From contig JAHELS010000019.1 in the NCBI GenBank assembly GCA_024644085.1, forward strand, positions 1 to 52,610: a DNA stretch of 52,610 bases, in the 5' to 3' direction. Of the stretch, positions 23,467 through 31,870 are shown piece by piece. Every line of letters begins with the position of its first letter. Positions within the stretch are counted from its first letter, which is position 1. The DNA is from Rhodopirellula sp. (GTDB lineage: Bacteria; Planctomycetota; Planctomycetia; Pirellulales; Pirellulaceae). The notes beneath the pieces are model-generated. The model saw only the letters and a program-made list of their open reading frames with translations. It did no database searches and was not told the DNA's origin. A program made the position numbers and the translations under genes.

Positions 23467-25386
23467 TCAATCTTTTTTCGGATCGACACTCTCGAGGTAC
23501 GCCATCATTTCGAAAATCTCGTCCTTGGTGTACTGATCCATCAACGCTTTGGGCATCATCGACACCGATGATGGGACCATGGCATCGATGTCGTCCTGGG
23601 GAATCACCGTCGGCTCTTTCGCTTCGGGATTCGTCATGATCATGACGTTGTCATCGTCTTCCTTGATCAACACTCCAGTGAGGGTTCGGCCGTCGACAGT
23701 CAAGATGCGTTGCATCGCATACTTGGCGTCGACCTTGTGCGATGGATCGAGGATTTCGCGGAGCACACCGACTCGATCTCCTTTCCAACGGCTAACCACG
23801 TCGGTCAAATCGGGTCCGATGATTCCCCCTTCGCCCGTGACCTTGTGACATCCGGCACAGGAAGCCTCGACGAAGATCTTTTGACCGATTTCGGGCGAAC
23901 GCCCCCGCAGTCCCGTGTCGAGTTCGTCTTTCAATTCCTCGACGGTCCACGCTTGAACGAACGTGCGGTTGCTGCCGATCGGGTTGGCCGGTTCGACGGG
24001 GTTCTTCAGCCACTCGTCGAGATTCTCGGTGACGACCATCACGCCATACATGCGATACCAATGCTGGGGGAAGGTGCAGACGTAGGGGTATTCGCCCGGC
24101 TGCGTCGGCGCGGTGAACGTCAAGCGTGTTTGCTTCTCCGCCGCAACCATCTCGGTCGCGTGAAGTACTTTGTCACTCTCCGGGACATAGGCCAAACCTT
24201 TCCATCCACCCTCGGGACCGGCGGCCAGCCCGAGTTGCGCCACTTCCTTAAGCGAGCCGGGAGTCGTGATCACGAGGTTGTGCGGCATCAGGTCATGATT
24301 CTCCAGGACAATCTGCACCGACTTGCCCGCCTCGACGGCGAAATAGGGTGTGTCGTACCGCATCTCCTCTTCGACCGTCTTGATCCTGACGACTCGCACG
24401 GTGACCTCGCTGAGTCGCTGTCGGAATTCCCTCGCTTCGTTCGCAGCAACCTTGGACATCAACTGGTCGGCCAACTGCATCGCGTCGATGAATGCGTCGC
24501 TGGTACGGTCTTCCGCGGGAGTATCCTCGGCGTGCGTGACCAGGACATTGAGAATGTCCGCACTCGTTTTTTCGTCCCGTTGTTTCGGCGGAATTTTCAG
24601 CAATGTTTTGACGGCGGCGTTGCGCAGCTTATCGTCGGTTACCAAAGGGGCCAGCATTTGGAACGTTTCGTCCTGGGACGTACCGATAAAACCAAGTGAT
24701 GATATCGCTGCGCGACGGATCGCCGTCGGTTGGCTCGGCGCGGCCAAATCGACGACCTGCTCGCGGAGCACCGATCGTTGCTTCGCATTCGGGACCATTT
24801 CAATCGCTGACAGGAATGCCAATTTGCTTTCTCCGCCCTGCTCAAGTTGGTCGATGACACGTTCGATCTGATTCGACGTAATCATCGCGGCCAGCGCGAC
24901 CGATCGTACCAACGAGTGGTCCGAACTGGATGCTTCAACGAGTGAATCCGTTTCGCTGGTGAGCATCGAATCGGGTTGGCGGAGCAGCATGGCACCAAGT
25001 TGTCGGGCGGCGCGCCGCTGGTCGCGGTCTTCGATATCAAACCGCTCGATCGTTTCCAACAGCACGCCGACTGGACTTGAATCAGTGAGTTTCACCAGCG
25101 CCGCGATTGCTTCTTCGCGAAATTGGGGTGTCATGCCGACACGGGAAAGGATTGCCTGGAAAACGGGAATGTATTTCTCGTCGTCAGTCTTTCGCTCGAC
25201 CAACAACAGACGTTGATTATCGAGTCGATTCAATTGGTACTCGACGATCCGAGGACTCTTGTCGAGGAACACCGTGGGTGGGGCGATCTTGGGCGTTGAC
25301 GCTCCGTGATCTTCGTGGCTGTGTTCTTGCGACACAGCGGGCATGCACCCAAGCGAGATCATCATTATCAGGACAGGCAAACGCAT
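23467..25386 (-). CDS. Secreted HEAT-azurin-cytochrome c fusion protein
   Basis: This encodes 639 residues from ATG at 25386; an ATG at 25452 would add a charged, unlikely extension. A signal peptide (MRLPVLIMMISLGCMPAVS) comes first; Ser-Leu-Gly-Cys could be a lipobox. Residues ~60-310 are HEAT-like helical repeats. A cupredoxin follows: HN in MPHNLVIT, then CTFPQHWYRM, where Cys, His (+5) and Met (+9) match the azurin blue-copper loop. The C-terminus is a cytochrome c domain with CAGCH and a distal stretch GPDLTDVVSRWKGD, of the kind common in planctomycete haem-binding proteins. Two redox centres in one chain suggest electron transfer outside the cytoplasm. It lies 107 bases after the SGNH-propeller gene on the same strand and may accept electrons from it. 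Confidence 0.85.
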   Translation of the reverse strand: MRLPVLIMMISLGCMPAVSQEHSHEDHGASTPKIAPPTVFLDKSPRIVEYQLNRLDNQRLLLVERKTDDEKYIPVFQAILSRVGMTPQFREEAIAALVKLTDSSPVGVLLETIERFDIEDRDQRRAARQLGAMLLRQPDSMLTSETDSLVEASSSDHSLVRSVALAAMITSNQIERVIDQLEQGGESKLAFLSAIEMVPNAKQRSVLREQVVDLAAPSQPTAIRRAAISSLGFIGTSQDETFQMLAPLVTDDKLRNAAVKTLLKIPPKQRDEKTSADILNVLVTHAEDTPAEDRTSDAFIDAMQLADQLMSKVAANEAREFRQRLSEVTVRVVRIKTVEEEMRYDTPYFAVEAGKSVQIVLENHDLMPHNLVITTPGSLKEVAQLGLAAGPEGGWKGLAYVPESDKVLHATEMVAAEKQTRLTFTAPTQPGEYPYVCTFPQHWYRMYGVMVVTENLDEWLKNPVEPANPIGSNRTFVQAWTVEELKDELDTGLRGRSPEIGQKIFVEASCAGCHKVTGEGGIIGPDLTDVVSRWKGDRVGVLREILDPSHKVDAKYAMQRILTVDGRTLTGVLIKEDDDNVMIMTNPEAKEPTVIPQDDIDAMVPSSVSMMPKALMDQYTKDEIFEMMAYLESVDPKKD

Positions 25387-25493
25387 ACGTTTTAGTCGGT
25401 TGGGATCAAGGTTGCGTGGGCTTCCACATTGCGGCGCCAATCGGCCATGCATGTTTCGCCCATCTCTGATGATGGAACACTTCTTTGCGATTT

Positions 25494-28172
25494 TTACTGT
25501 TCGAGGCGACGCATCGTTTCATCCAGCGTGTATTGAAGGTAGTCATCGACGTCATGCTCCAACACGCCGAGGGCTAATTCGATGGCGTCGTCGCCCCGCA
25601 GGAAGCTGACCGCGCGGACTCCTTCGAGGCGTACTCGTGGATGTTCGTCGTGAAGGCACTTCTCGAGCAATTCCTCGTGATTGGGCACCTCGTCGATCCA
25701 GAACGAGAGGACTCGCGTGGCGGCGGCTCGCGCGCGATGGTCCTTGGCACTCAGCAGTTTTTCGAGCAGCGGTTGGTTGATCACGTGATGGGTTTGATGC
25801 ATCCACAATGATTCAAGAAGGTGGTGTTCATAGTCCTCGTGACTCGAGTCGAGCGCGTCGGTCCACGACTTGACTGCCGAGACCACATCATCGCTGTCGC
25901 GGGCGGCCAGTTCACGTTTGGCGCGGTAGCGGGTACGGTCCTCAGGTACCTTGAGCAATTCCAAAAGTGCCGGAATCGGTTCGCCGTCAATCTTCGCCGG
26001 TTCCAAAAGAGGTCGTGTCTTGTGCGTCACTCGCCAGATACGACCGTGACTATGGTCGCGATTGGGTTCCCGCAAGTTGTGCTGAAGGTGGCCGATCAGT
26101 GCGTTGTGCCAGTCGACGATATAAAGCGAACCATCGGGAGCGATTTGCACATCGACAGGCCGGAAGTTCCCGTCGTCGCACGAGACGATCGGATCGACCT
26201 CTTTGCCGACGAATCCCGATCCTTCCTCGCGGACTTCGTGATTCAAGACCATTCGGTCACCGATGCAATTGGTGACAAGGAAATTTCCCTGCATCTCGGG
26301 CGGAAAATGTCGACTGGAAATCATCGCACAACCGGCCAGAGGACGTGTTCGTTTCGGATAGAACGTCGGGAACCGGTACTTCGGGTCCCCGCCGCTGATC
26401 TTTGACACACGACCATGCTGGCTGCCGCCTGGGTGCTTGAGCGGATGATCGATGCGGCCGCTGATCGGTGCCGCCCAGTAACTGTTTCCGGGTGAGGCAT
26501 CGCCAATGAAATTTTGACCCCATCGATCGAAAACGTGTCCCCAGGGATTGGCGAAGGCGAAGTTAGAAAAGACGCCAAACTTTTCGCTCTTCGGATGGTA
26601 GTACCAGATGCCGGCTTCGCTCAGCCGGGTCAGCCCGTACGGGCTCTCAACTTGTGAGAACTTGAATGTGCCTTCCTGGAAGTAGAGATTGCCGCCGGGT
26701 CCCCATTCGAATGCCGCGATGCCATGATGCGAATCGGCCGAGTCAAAGCCGAACAGCTTTCGATGACGAAAATCGGCAACATCGTCGCCGTCGGTGTCCT
26801 TCAGGAAAATGATATCGGGTTGTTCGGCGACATAGGCGCCGCCGTTACCAATCTCGAAACCGGTTGGTTGATGCAGCCCGCCGGCGAAAACTTTGCACTC
26901 GTCGGCCTTCCCGTCCTTGTTGTGGTCTTCGAAGATCAGGACTTTGTCGTCCATCTTCGTTTTCGGTTTCCAGTGCGGATACGACGCCATGGTCGAAACC
27001 CACAACCGACCCTTGTTGTCGAAGTTGAGAGCGACAGGGTTGGCCAATTCCGGGAACTCCTCCTCGGATGCGACCAATTGGATCTGGAATCCGTCGTGGA
27101 CCTTGAACAATTTCTGCTGCTGCTCGGCGTTGAGGTAGTCGAGTGAGCCGAGTTTGCCTCTTTTCGCATTGGGGTCATCGGCTCCGCCCACGTTCGTTTT
27201 CGGATTGATGAAAGGGAGCGTGTTGGAATCATCGACATTTGCGGGGACCGATTCACCGCGCGCGACCGCCCAGATCCGCGCATCGCGATTGGCCGCCATT
27301 TGATCGAGGATCGCCCGCTCACGTTCCATCACGTCGGTATTGTTGTATGTCCCGTCGCTGCCCGCTTTGCCGCGGCTGCCGTAGATCGAGTATCCATTGA
27401 CAGCGCGGTATCGATGCCACCAGTGAAAACTCTTGTCATCGACCTCGGCCTTGACCGCGGGATCGACAGTCGCGGGTCCTCCCTCGCCAAACAATGCGTC
27501 ATTGAGAATCGGTGCCAGTGCGGCGTAGCCGGCATCATTCAGGTGTGACCCATTGTGTGTGAAAAATTGCTCACCCGATTTGTCAAACAGCGATTTCGTG
27601 GGCGTAAACAGATCGACAAATCCAACACCCGTTTCTTCGGCGACTTCCGCGATGGCCTCGGTGTACAGGGCAAGGTTGGCGTTGTGCTCTTTCCCGTCAG
27701 GCAGGTTTCGGTCCTCGCGGTTTTCGAATGCGATTGGTGAGACCAGTACGATGCGTGGTGCTCCCTTTCCATAATCTTTCGCTTTTGTTTCTTCGACCAA
27801 CTTTGTCATGTCGGCGGCGAAATTCGCCACACCTTTTTCGCCGGCGAAGGATTCGTTGAAACCGAAGAAATACATGACCACGGAAGCCTCGCTGTGCGCG
27901 AGGTGCTTGTCGGGCTCGCCAAAGTTCTCGGAGCGGATTCGCTCGAAAGGTTCGTCACCCGGGAAGCCGAGATTTCGAACGGTCAACTCGAGCTTCGGGA
28001 ACCGCTGATGCAGCAGAGATTCCCAATAGTTGTGATGCTGCATTCTCTCGCACAACGCGTTGCCGACGAGGCAGACATGGTCGCCCTTTTCGAGTTCCAA
28101 TTCGGCCGCGGTGGACATCGAAGACAGCGTCGTCGTCAAACAGAGTGCAAGACAGAAAAATCGGATATTCAT
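25494..28172 (-). CDS. SGNH-like domain fused to sorbosone/glucose-dehydrogenase-type propeller and HEAT repeats
   Basis: This encodes 892 residues from ATG at 28172, which precedes a good signal peptide (MNIRFFCLALCLTTTLSSMS). Residues ~25-230 form an SGNH/GDSL-type fold: GDHVCLVGNALCERM at the start, FGFNES in the middle and HLNDAGYAAL at the end; the usual GDS nucleophile position reads VGN. Next is a six-bladed propeller-like region typical of planctomycete membrane-bound dehydrogenase proteins (ANPVALNFDNKGRLWVSTMA, HQPTGFEIGNGG, SHHGIAAFEWGPGGNLYFQE), then short HEAT repeats to the end. No CxxCH motif is present, so haem is not carried here. It lies between a PQQ-type propeller gene and the azurin-cytochrome c gene, suggesting a secreted oxidation pathway with an unknown substrate. 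Confidence 0.82.
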   Translation of the reverse strand: MNIRFFCLALCLTTTLSSMSTAAELELEKGDHVCLVGNALCERMQHHNYWESLLHQRFPKLELTVRNLGFPGDEPFERIRSENFGEPDKHLAHSEASVVMYFFGFNESFAGEKGVANFAADMTKLVEETKAKDYGKGAPRIVLVSPIAFENREDRNLPDGKEHNANLALYTEAIAEVAEETGVGFVDLFTPTKSLFDKSGEQFFTHNGSHLNDAGYAALAPILNDALFGEGGPATVDPAVKAEVDDKSFHWWHRYRAVNGYSIYGSRGKAGSDGTYNNTDVMERERAILDQMAANRDARIWAVARGESVPANVDDSNTLPFINPKTNVGGADDPNAKRGKLGSLDYLNAEQQQKLFKVHDGFQIQLVASEEEFPELANPVALNFDNKGRLWVSTMASYPHWKPKTKMDDKVLIFEDHNKDGKADECKVFAGGLHQPTGFEIGNGGAYVAEQPDIIFLKDTDGDDVADFRHRKLFGFDSADSHHGIAAFEWGPGGNLYFQEGTFKFSQVESPYGLTRLSEAGIWYYHPKSEKFGVFSNFAFANPWGHVFDRWGQNFIGDASPGNSYWAAPISGRIDHPLKHPGGSQHGRVSKISGGDPKYRFPTFYPKRTRPLAGCAMISSRHFPPEMQGNFLVTNCIGDRMVLNHEVREEGSGFVGKEVDPIVSCDDGNFRPVDVQIAPDGSLYIVDWHNALIGHLQHNLREPNRDHSHGRIWRVTHKTRPLLEPAKIDGEPIPALLELLKVPEDRTRYRAKRELAARDSDDVVSAVKSWTDALDSSHEDYEHHLLESLWMHQTHHVINQPLLEKLLSAKDHRARAAATRVLSFWIDEVPNHEELLEKCLHDEHPRVRLEGVRAVSFLRGDDAIELALGVLEHDVDDYLQYTLDETMRRLEQ

Positions 28173-28301
28173 GTTGGCTTTGAATCTCGAAAGAATTGCG
28201 AGAGTGAACGCGGTGATGTCGAGACAGATCGTCGCGACGGCGAAGCCCATTCTAGCAACAGGTTCACAAAGTTGCAGGGTTACGAAAAAACGAATTGACG
28301 A

Positions 28302-29573
28302 TTACGTTCCCTCGCGGCCCCGCACACAGTACAGCGTCTTGTCGCTGCGAATCAGGATCTGGTCGCCGACGATCGCGGGCGTCGCATTGAATCGTTCGTC
28401 GTCTGTTCCGAGCTTGTTGATCGCCAACTCCCGGTACTTCGGCTCGGCCGCCAGCACGAGCACGCCCGCGTCCCGAGTGGTCAGGAACAGTTTTTCGCCG
28501 TCGCCGACGATCGATGCGTAGACGCGGCTTCGCGTCGGCATCCGTTCGCGAAACATCTCTTTGCCGTCACTTGCACGCAGGCACAGAGCGATCGCCTTGT
28601 CGTGCGACCAGTAAAGGTAACCGTCATCCAACAGCGGGCTGGTAACGTTAGCGCCGCGTGAGACGTCCCACACGAGGTGGGTGTCGGTCACGTCGCCTTC
28701 TCCGCCGGCTTTGACGACGAATGTCATGTTGGTCCGACCGCCGCTGCAATAAATCGTTTCCCCGTCTGCAACCACGCAGGGAACGATGTAGTCCTGAATC
28801 GCATCGCACCACCAAAGTTTTGTCCCGGTTCGCGGATCGAGTCCGAGGATCGCGCCCTTTTGGTTGAGGACCATTTCCTTTTCGCCATTGGCGAGAGTCA
28901 CAATCGTTGGCGTCGTCCACGCGCGGTCGATCTCTTCGGTGCGCCAGCGGATTTCGCCGGTTTTCTTGTCGAGCCCGTAAACCGCGCCGTCCTCGATCGA
29001 TGCGTTCATGATCACGAGATCTTCAAATTCGATGGGACTCGCCGCGGCGCCAAATCCAGCGGTTTTTGAGCCAACATCTTGCCGCCACAAAAAGTCGCCT
29101 TCGTGCGTGAAGGCAACGACTCCCGACGGTCCGAATGACGCGTAGACGTTGTTCTCGTCGGCGCATGGTGTGGGTGATGCGTAGCCGTGATCAGCGATCC
29201 GTTTGTTGACCCTTTGCTCGGCCGGCAAGGGATCCACCTGTTTGTCCCAAAGAATGCTGCCGTCCTCGATCGACAGACAAATCACATGCAAGCGGAGTTC
29301 GTCGCGATCGCCCGGATCCTCGATACGCATTCCATACCCGCTGTGCGCTGTCAAAAAAATGCGATTGCCTGCCACGATCGGACTGCTTGAACCTTTTCCC
29401 GGTAGATCGGTTTTCCATGCCAGGTTTTCGGTGTTGCTCCAAGTTACCGGAACGCCGTGACCGCCGATTCCTTCGGCCGACTGGCCGCGAAAACGTGACC
29501 AGTCCTCGCCATGCGCCAGTGAGGTGAGCAGTGAGAGCGCAAGAATCTGCGAAAAAGAACAGGGTTTCAGCAT
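28302..29573 (-). CDS. Secreted PQQ-like beta-propeller protein
   Basis: This encodes 423 residues from ATG at 29573, directly before a signal peptide (MLKPCSFSQILALSLLTSLA). In-frame sequence upstream to 29684 is unlikely to be translated. Blades are visible as repeated W-x-x-D/G and GxxYGLDKKTGEIRWR-type segments (SIEDGSILWDKQ, YGLDKKTGEIRWRTEE, LGLDPRTGTKLWWCD), the pattern of PQQ/PVC quinoprotein-like propellers. WSRFRGQSAEGIGG near the mature N-terminus is a frequent planctomycete opening. Many such proteins do not bind PQQ and may serve as binding scaffolds. It is the first of three minus-strand secreted genes and is divergent from the GNAT gene with a 208-base gap that shows no clear promoter to me. 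Confidence 0.85.
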   Translation of the reverse strand: MLKPCSFSQILALSLLTSLAHGEDWSRFRGQSAEGIGGHGVPVTWSNTENLAWKTDLPGKGSSSPIVAGNRIFLTAHSGYGMRIEDPGDRDELRLHVICLSIEDGSILWDKQVDPLPAEQRVNKRIADHGYASPTPCADENNVYASFGPSGVVAFTHEGDFLWRQDVGSKTAGFGAAASPIEFEDLVIMNASIEDGAVYGLDKKTGEIRWRTEEIDRAWTTPTIVTLANGEKEMVLNQKGAILGLDPRTGTKLWWCDAIQDYIVPCVVADGETIYCSGGRTNMTFVVKAGGEGDVTDTHLVWDVSRGANVTSPLLDDGYLYWSHDKAIALCLRASDGKEMFRERMPTRSRVYASIVGDGEKLFLTTRDAGVLVLAAEPKYRELAINKLGTDDERFNATPAIVGDQILIRSDKTLYCVRGREGT

Positions 29574-29781
29574 CGGTGCCTCGGAAGAAGATGTCGCTCG
29601 ACCGGCAGGTGTAGGTCGAGATTGGCGAAAGTCGGGATTATAGTTCAATCGCTTCGAATCCGGCCACGCGCACGTCCCCCACAAACGCGAATTGTCTGCG
29701 GCACTTTAGAATGCCGGTTCCCCGGCACTCGGGATTCTGTTCTACCCCCAAGTATTCCACGTTCCGATTCGCGAATCTGCC

Positions 29782-30270
29782 ATGAGCTTTACCACCAAGC
29801 CAGTTGACTACAGGAACGATCAGGATGCCGCCGACTTGATTCGGTTGTTGGGTGAATACGCAGAGTCAGAAGCCGGCGAGCAGTCGCCCGATCTGAGCGG
29901 GCTGCCCAGTGAGTTGGCCGAATTTCCAACGGCCTTCAGTGTGCTGGCGTATGACGACCAGGATCAACAGTCGGCGGTTGGGTTGATCAATTGTTTCTTC
30001 GGTTTTTCAACCTTCGAAAGGCGGCGACTTGTCAATGTCCACGACGTGATCGTGACGGAGCGATGTCGCGGGCAAGGAATCGGCGGCGTGCTGCTTGGTC
30101 GTGTTGAGGAAATCGCTCGTGAGCACGATTGTTGTCGATTGACCCTCGAGGTGTATGCCGACAACCCGCGGGCGATACGTGCCTATCTGAAGCACGGTTT
30201 TGCGCGCGATCCGGCTCATCCCGACATCGACATCCTCTTTCTTCGGAAGTCTTTGTTGCACAACGATTGA
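29782..30270 (+). CDS. GNAT-family N-acetyltransferase
   Basis: The 162-residue protein has the GNAT fold. Acetyl-CoA-binding motif A is RGQGIGGVLLGRVEEIA, following the strand VHDVIVTERC, and motif B is YADNPRAIRAYLKHGF. Length and layout are those of a stand-alone cytosolic acetyltransferase acting on an amine. The substrate cannot be deduced. It starts at ATG 29782 and is divergent from the PQQ-like gene; the next plus-strand gene begins 92 bases later and is unrelated in function. Confidence 0.88.
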   Translation: MSFTTKPVDYRNDQDAADLIRLLGEYAESEAGEQSPDLSGLPSELAEFPTAFSVLAYDDQDQQSAVGLINCFFGFSTFERRRLVNVHDVIVTERCRGQGIGGVLLGRVEEIAREHDCCRLTLEVYADNPRAIRAYLKHGFARDPAHPDIDILFLRKSLLHND

Positions 30271-30362
30271 CACTTTCAAGTGCCCTCGTGGCCGCTGCGG
30301 GGCGCCGCCGTTATAGTCATGCCTTCTCAGCAGTTTTTTTCGAGATGTGAGTTGGAAAACAG

Positions 30363-30707
30363 ATGTATTGTCCCAGTTGCGGCGCGCAGATGCCGCAAGG
30401 TGCGTTTGCCTGTCCCGGATGCGGATGGCGAGAAGCAACGACATCGATCGAGAATGATCCGGCGATGCGAATGTTATTGCCGGTGGGCCGCAGCGGACTC
30501 GCGATCGCGGCGGGCTACCTTGGTCTGTTCAGCTTGATCGTTTTCCCTGCGCCGTTGGCCCTGATCGTCGGGATATTGGCCCTCCGCGATATCAAGCGAC
30601 ATCCGGAAAAGGGTGGCAAAGGCCGTGCAATCTTTGGCGTCGTGATGGGCGGCATCTTTACCCTGTTGGTGCTGGGCCTTATCTTGAGCGCGGTCGTCGC
30701 GTCCTAG
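30363..30707 (+). CDS. Zinc-ribbon / DUF4190-like small membrane protein
   Basis: The 114-residue protein starts with a zinc ribbon (MYCPSCGAQ... ACPGCGW, four Cys) followed by two membrane helices at about 50-70 and 85-110. The segment LALRDIKRHPEKGGKGRAIFG between the helices is typical of DUF4190-type proteins. Function is unknown; the ribbon should be cytoplasmic and could bind nucleic acid or protein at the membrane. It is followed after 50 bases by another zinc-ribbon membrane protein, so the pair is probably co-transcribed. Confidence 0.8.
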   Translation: MYCPSCGAQMPQGAFACPGCGWREATTSIENDPAMRMLLPVGRSGLAIAAGYLGLFSLIVFPAPLALIVGILALRDIKRHPEKGGKGRAIFGVVMGGIFTLLVLGLILSAVVAS

Positions 30708-30757
30708 AGACGGGATTTTTTAGTGACAGGCGTTCCTCGCAAACAAATGGAGCCAAC

Positions 30758-31168
30758 ATGTTTTGTCGTAATTGTGGGACAGAGAATGCCGATGGCGCAC
30801 CTACGTGCATCTCATGCGGTGCTCCGCTGACGAACCCCAATCCATTCGAACCTGGTGCCGCACCAGGCGGCGGGCCTGTAGCAACCGGCGGCGTCAAGCC
30901 TCCGAACTATCTGGTGCAGGCGATCTTGGTCACACTCTGTTGCTGCTTGCCACTGGGAATCGTTTCGATAGTTTACGCGGCCCAGGTCGATTCAAAGTGG
31001 AATTCCGGTGACCAACAAGGCGCCTTGGCTGCGTCTGAAAACGCCAAGAAGTGGTGTTGGATCGCATTTGGTCTTGGCGTGGTAGCAAACTTGATCGCGG
31101 TTGCGATCCAGGTCGCCGCGGTTGGTGCCGCGGGCGCAGGTGCAGGCGCCGGAGGAGGCGGTTTTTAA
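30758..31168 (+). CDS. Zinc-ribbon / CD225-like membrane protein
   Basis: The 136-residue protein begins with a four-Cys zinc ribbon (MFCRNCGTENADGAPTCISC), then a Pro/Gly linker and a CD225/dispanin-type domain: helix, then CCCLPLGIVSIVYAAQVDSK and ALAASENAKKWCWIA, and a second helix. CD225 proteins in animals (IFITMs) reshape membranes; the bacterial role is unknown. The C-terminus is a run of Gly and Ala. The next gene starts 5 bases after its stop, so it is the middle gene of a three-gene set of small membrane proteins. Confidence 0.82.
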   Translation: MFCRNCGTENADGAPTCISCGAPLTNPNPFEPGAAPGGGPVATGGVKPPNYLVQAILVTLCCCLPLGIVSIVYAAQVDSKWNSGDQQGALAASENAKKWCWIAFGLGVVANLIAVAIQVAAVGAAGAGAGAGGGGF

Positions 31169-31173
31169 AATCG

Positions 31174-31668
31174 ATGGCTGAAAGCGTCCCCACGCAAGTC
31201 ACCGAGGGTACCTCGGAGCCAGTCACGCGAAAAAAACGAAGGGCTGCGATCTGGATCGCAGTCCTTTCGTTTGCCGTCGCGGGTTTTTTCATCTTGCGAC
31301 AATTTGATCCGAACGATTCGTCTTTTTATCCGAAGTGCATGTTGTTCCAGTGGACCGGGCTGCATTGTCCCGGGTGTGGAACGACGCGTGCCTTGGGAGC
31401 GCTCTCGCACGGACGCTTTTGGGACGCGGTCCGCAACAACCCCCTGCTGATTCTTGGGGGCCCGGCAATCTTCGCGCTGATTGGCTTTCAACGATGGCGC
31501 GAACGGGGCGGCCGGCTTGCTTCGCCCCGGCTGGCGTGGACCCTGTTCGCGATCCTGATCCTCTACACGATCGCGCGGAATGTGCCAACACCCGACCGCG
31601 GCTGGCTGGCCCCACCGCCGGTTGAGACACAGTCGAACGAAATGCAGAATTCCGACGCGCGAATCTAG
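31174..31668 (+). CDS. DUF2752 membrane protein
   Basis: This encodes 164 residues from ATG at 31174, 5 bases after the CD225-like gene. It shows the DUF2752 signature HCPGCGTTRALGALSHGRFW with flanking membrane helices (WIAVLSFAVAGFFIL, NNPLLILGGPAIFALIG and WTLFAILILYTIA). Function is unknown. Genes of this family often occur beside CD225 or TM2 proteins in bacteria, as seen here. Its TAG stop falls in the TCTAGAG of a 21-bp repeat shared with the convergent cardiolipin synthase gene. Confidence 0.85.
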   Translation: MAESVPTQVTEGTSEPVTRKKRRAAIWIAVLSFAVAGFFILRQFDPNDSSFYPKCMLFQWTGLHCPGCGTTRALGALSHGRFWDAVRNNPLLILGGPAIFALIGFQRWRERGGRLASPRLAWTLFAILILYTIARNVPTPDRGWLAPPPVETQSNEMQNSDARI

Positions 31669-31870
31669 AGTATTGGTCCGCGAAACTAGGCACTGTCCCG
31701 CAAATGTGAGCCGAACGCGCTAGCGTCGGGCCTTCCGTTGACAACAGTTCAGATTTGCGGCCGCGGCAAGCGTCGTCGGCTCACCAATTCGCCTTCCATC
31801 ATTTACGGGACAGTGCCTGGCTTACTGGTCCGCGAGTCTAGAGTATTGGTCCGCGAGTCTAGAGTACTGG
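31664..31870. repeat. 21-bp repeat (TCTAGAGTATTGGTCCGCGAG), split by a hairpin element
   Basis: The unit is seen at 31664-31684 (differing at the last base), then beyond the hairpin element as a partial copy (31823-31836), a full copy (31837-31857) and a partial copy (31858-31870). The copies are in the gap between the convergent DUF2752 and cardiolipin synthase genes and supply the stop codons of both. Confidence 0.8.
31688..31818. mobile_element. MITE- or REP-like element with 19-bp inverted ends
   Basis: AGGCACTGTCCCGCAAATG (31688-31706) is matched in inverted form at 31800-31818 with one mismatch. A second inverted pair lies inside (GTGAGCCGA at 31706-31714, TCGGCTCAC at 31776-31784), together with the palindrome CGCTAGCG. 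At 131 bp with no ORF, it could be a non-autonomous transposon remnant or a large intergenic hairpin. No clear target-site duplication was seen. Confidence 0.55.

Noticed and set aside
30695-30725. Rho-independent terminator after the DUF4190-like gene (GACGGGATTTTTTAG)
   Set aside because: There is a T-run, but the stem (CGTC/GACG) is only 4 base pairs; the next gene is close and probably co-transcribed.
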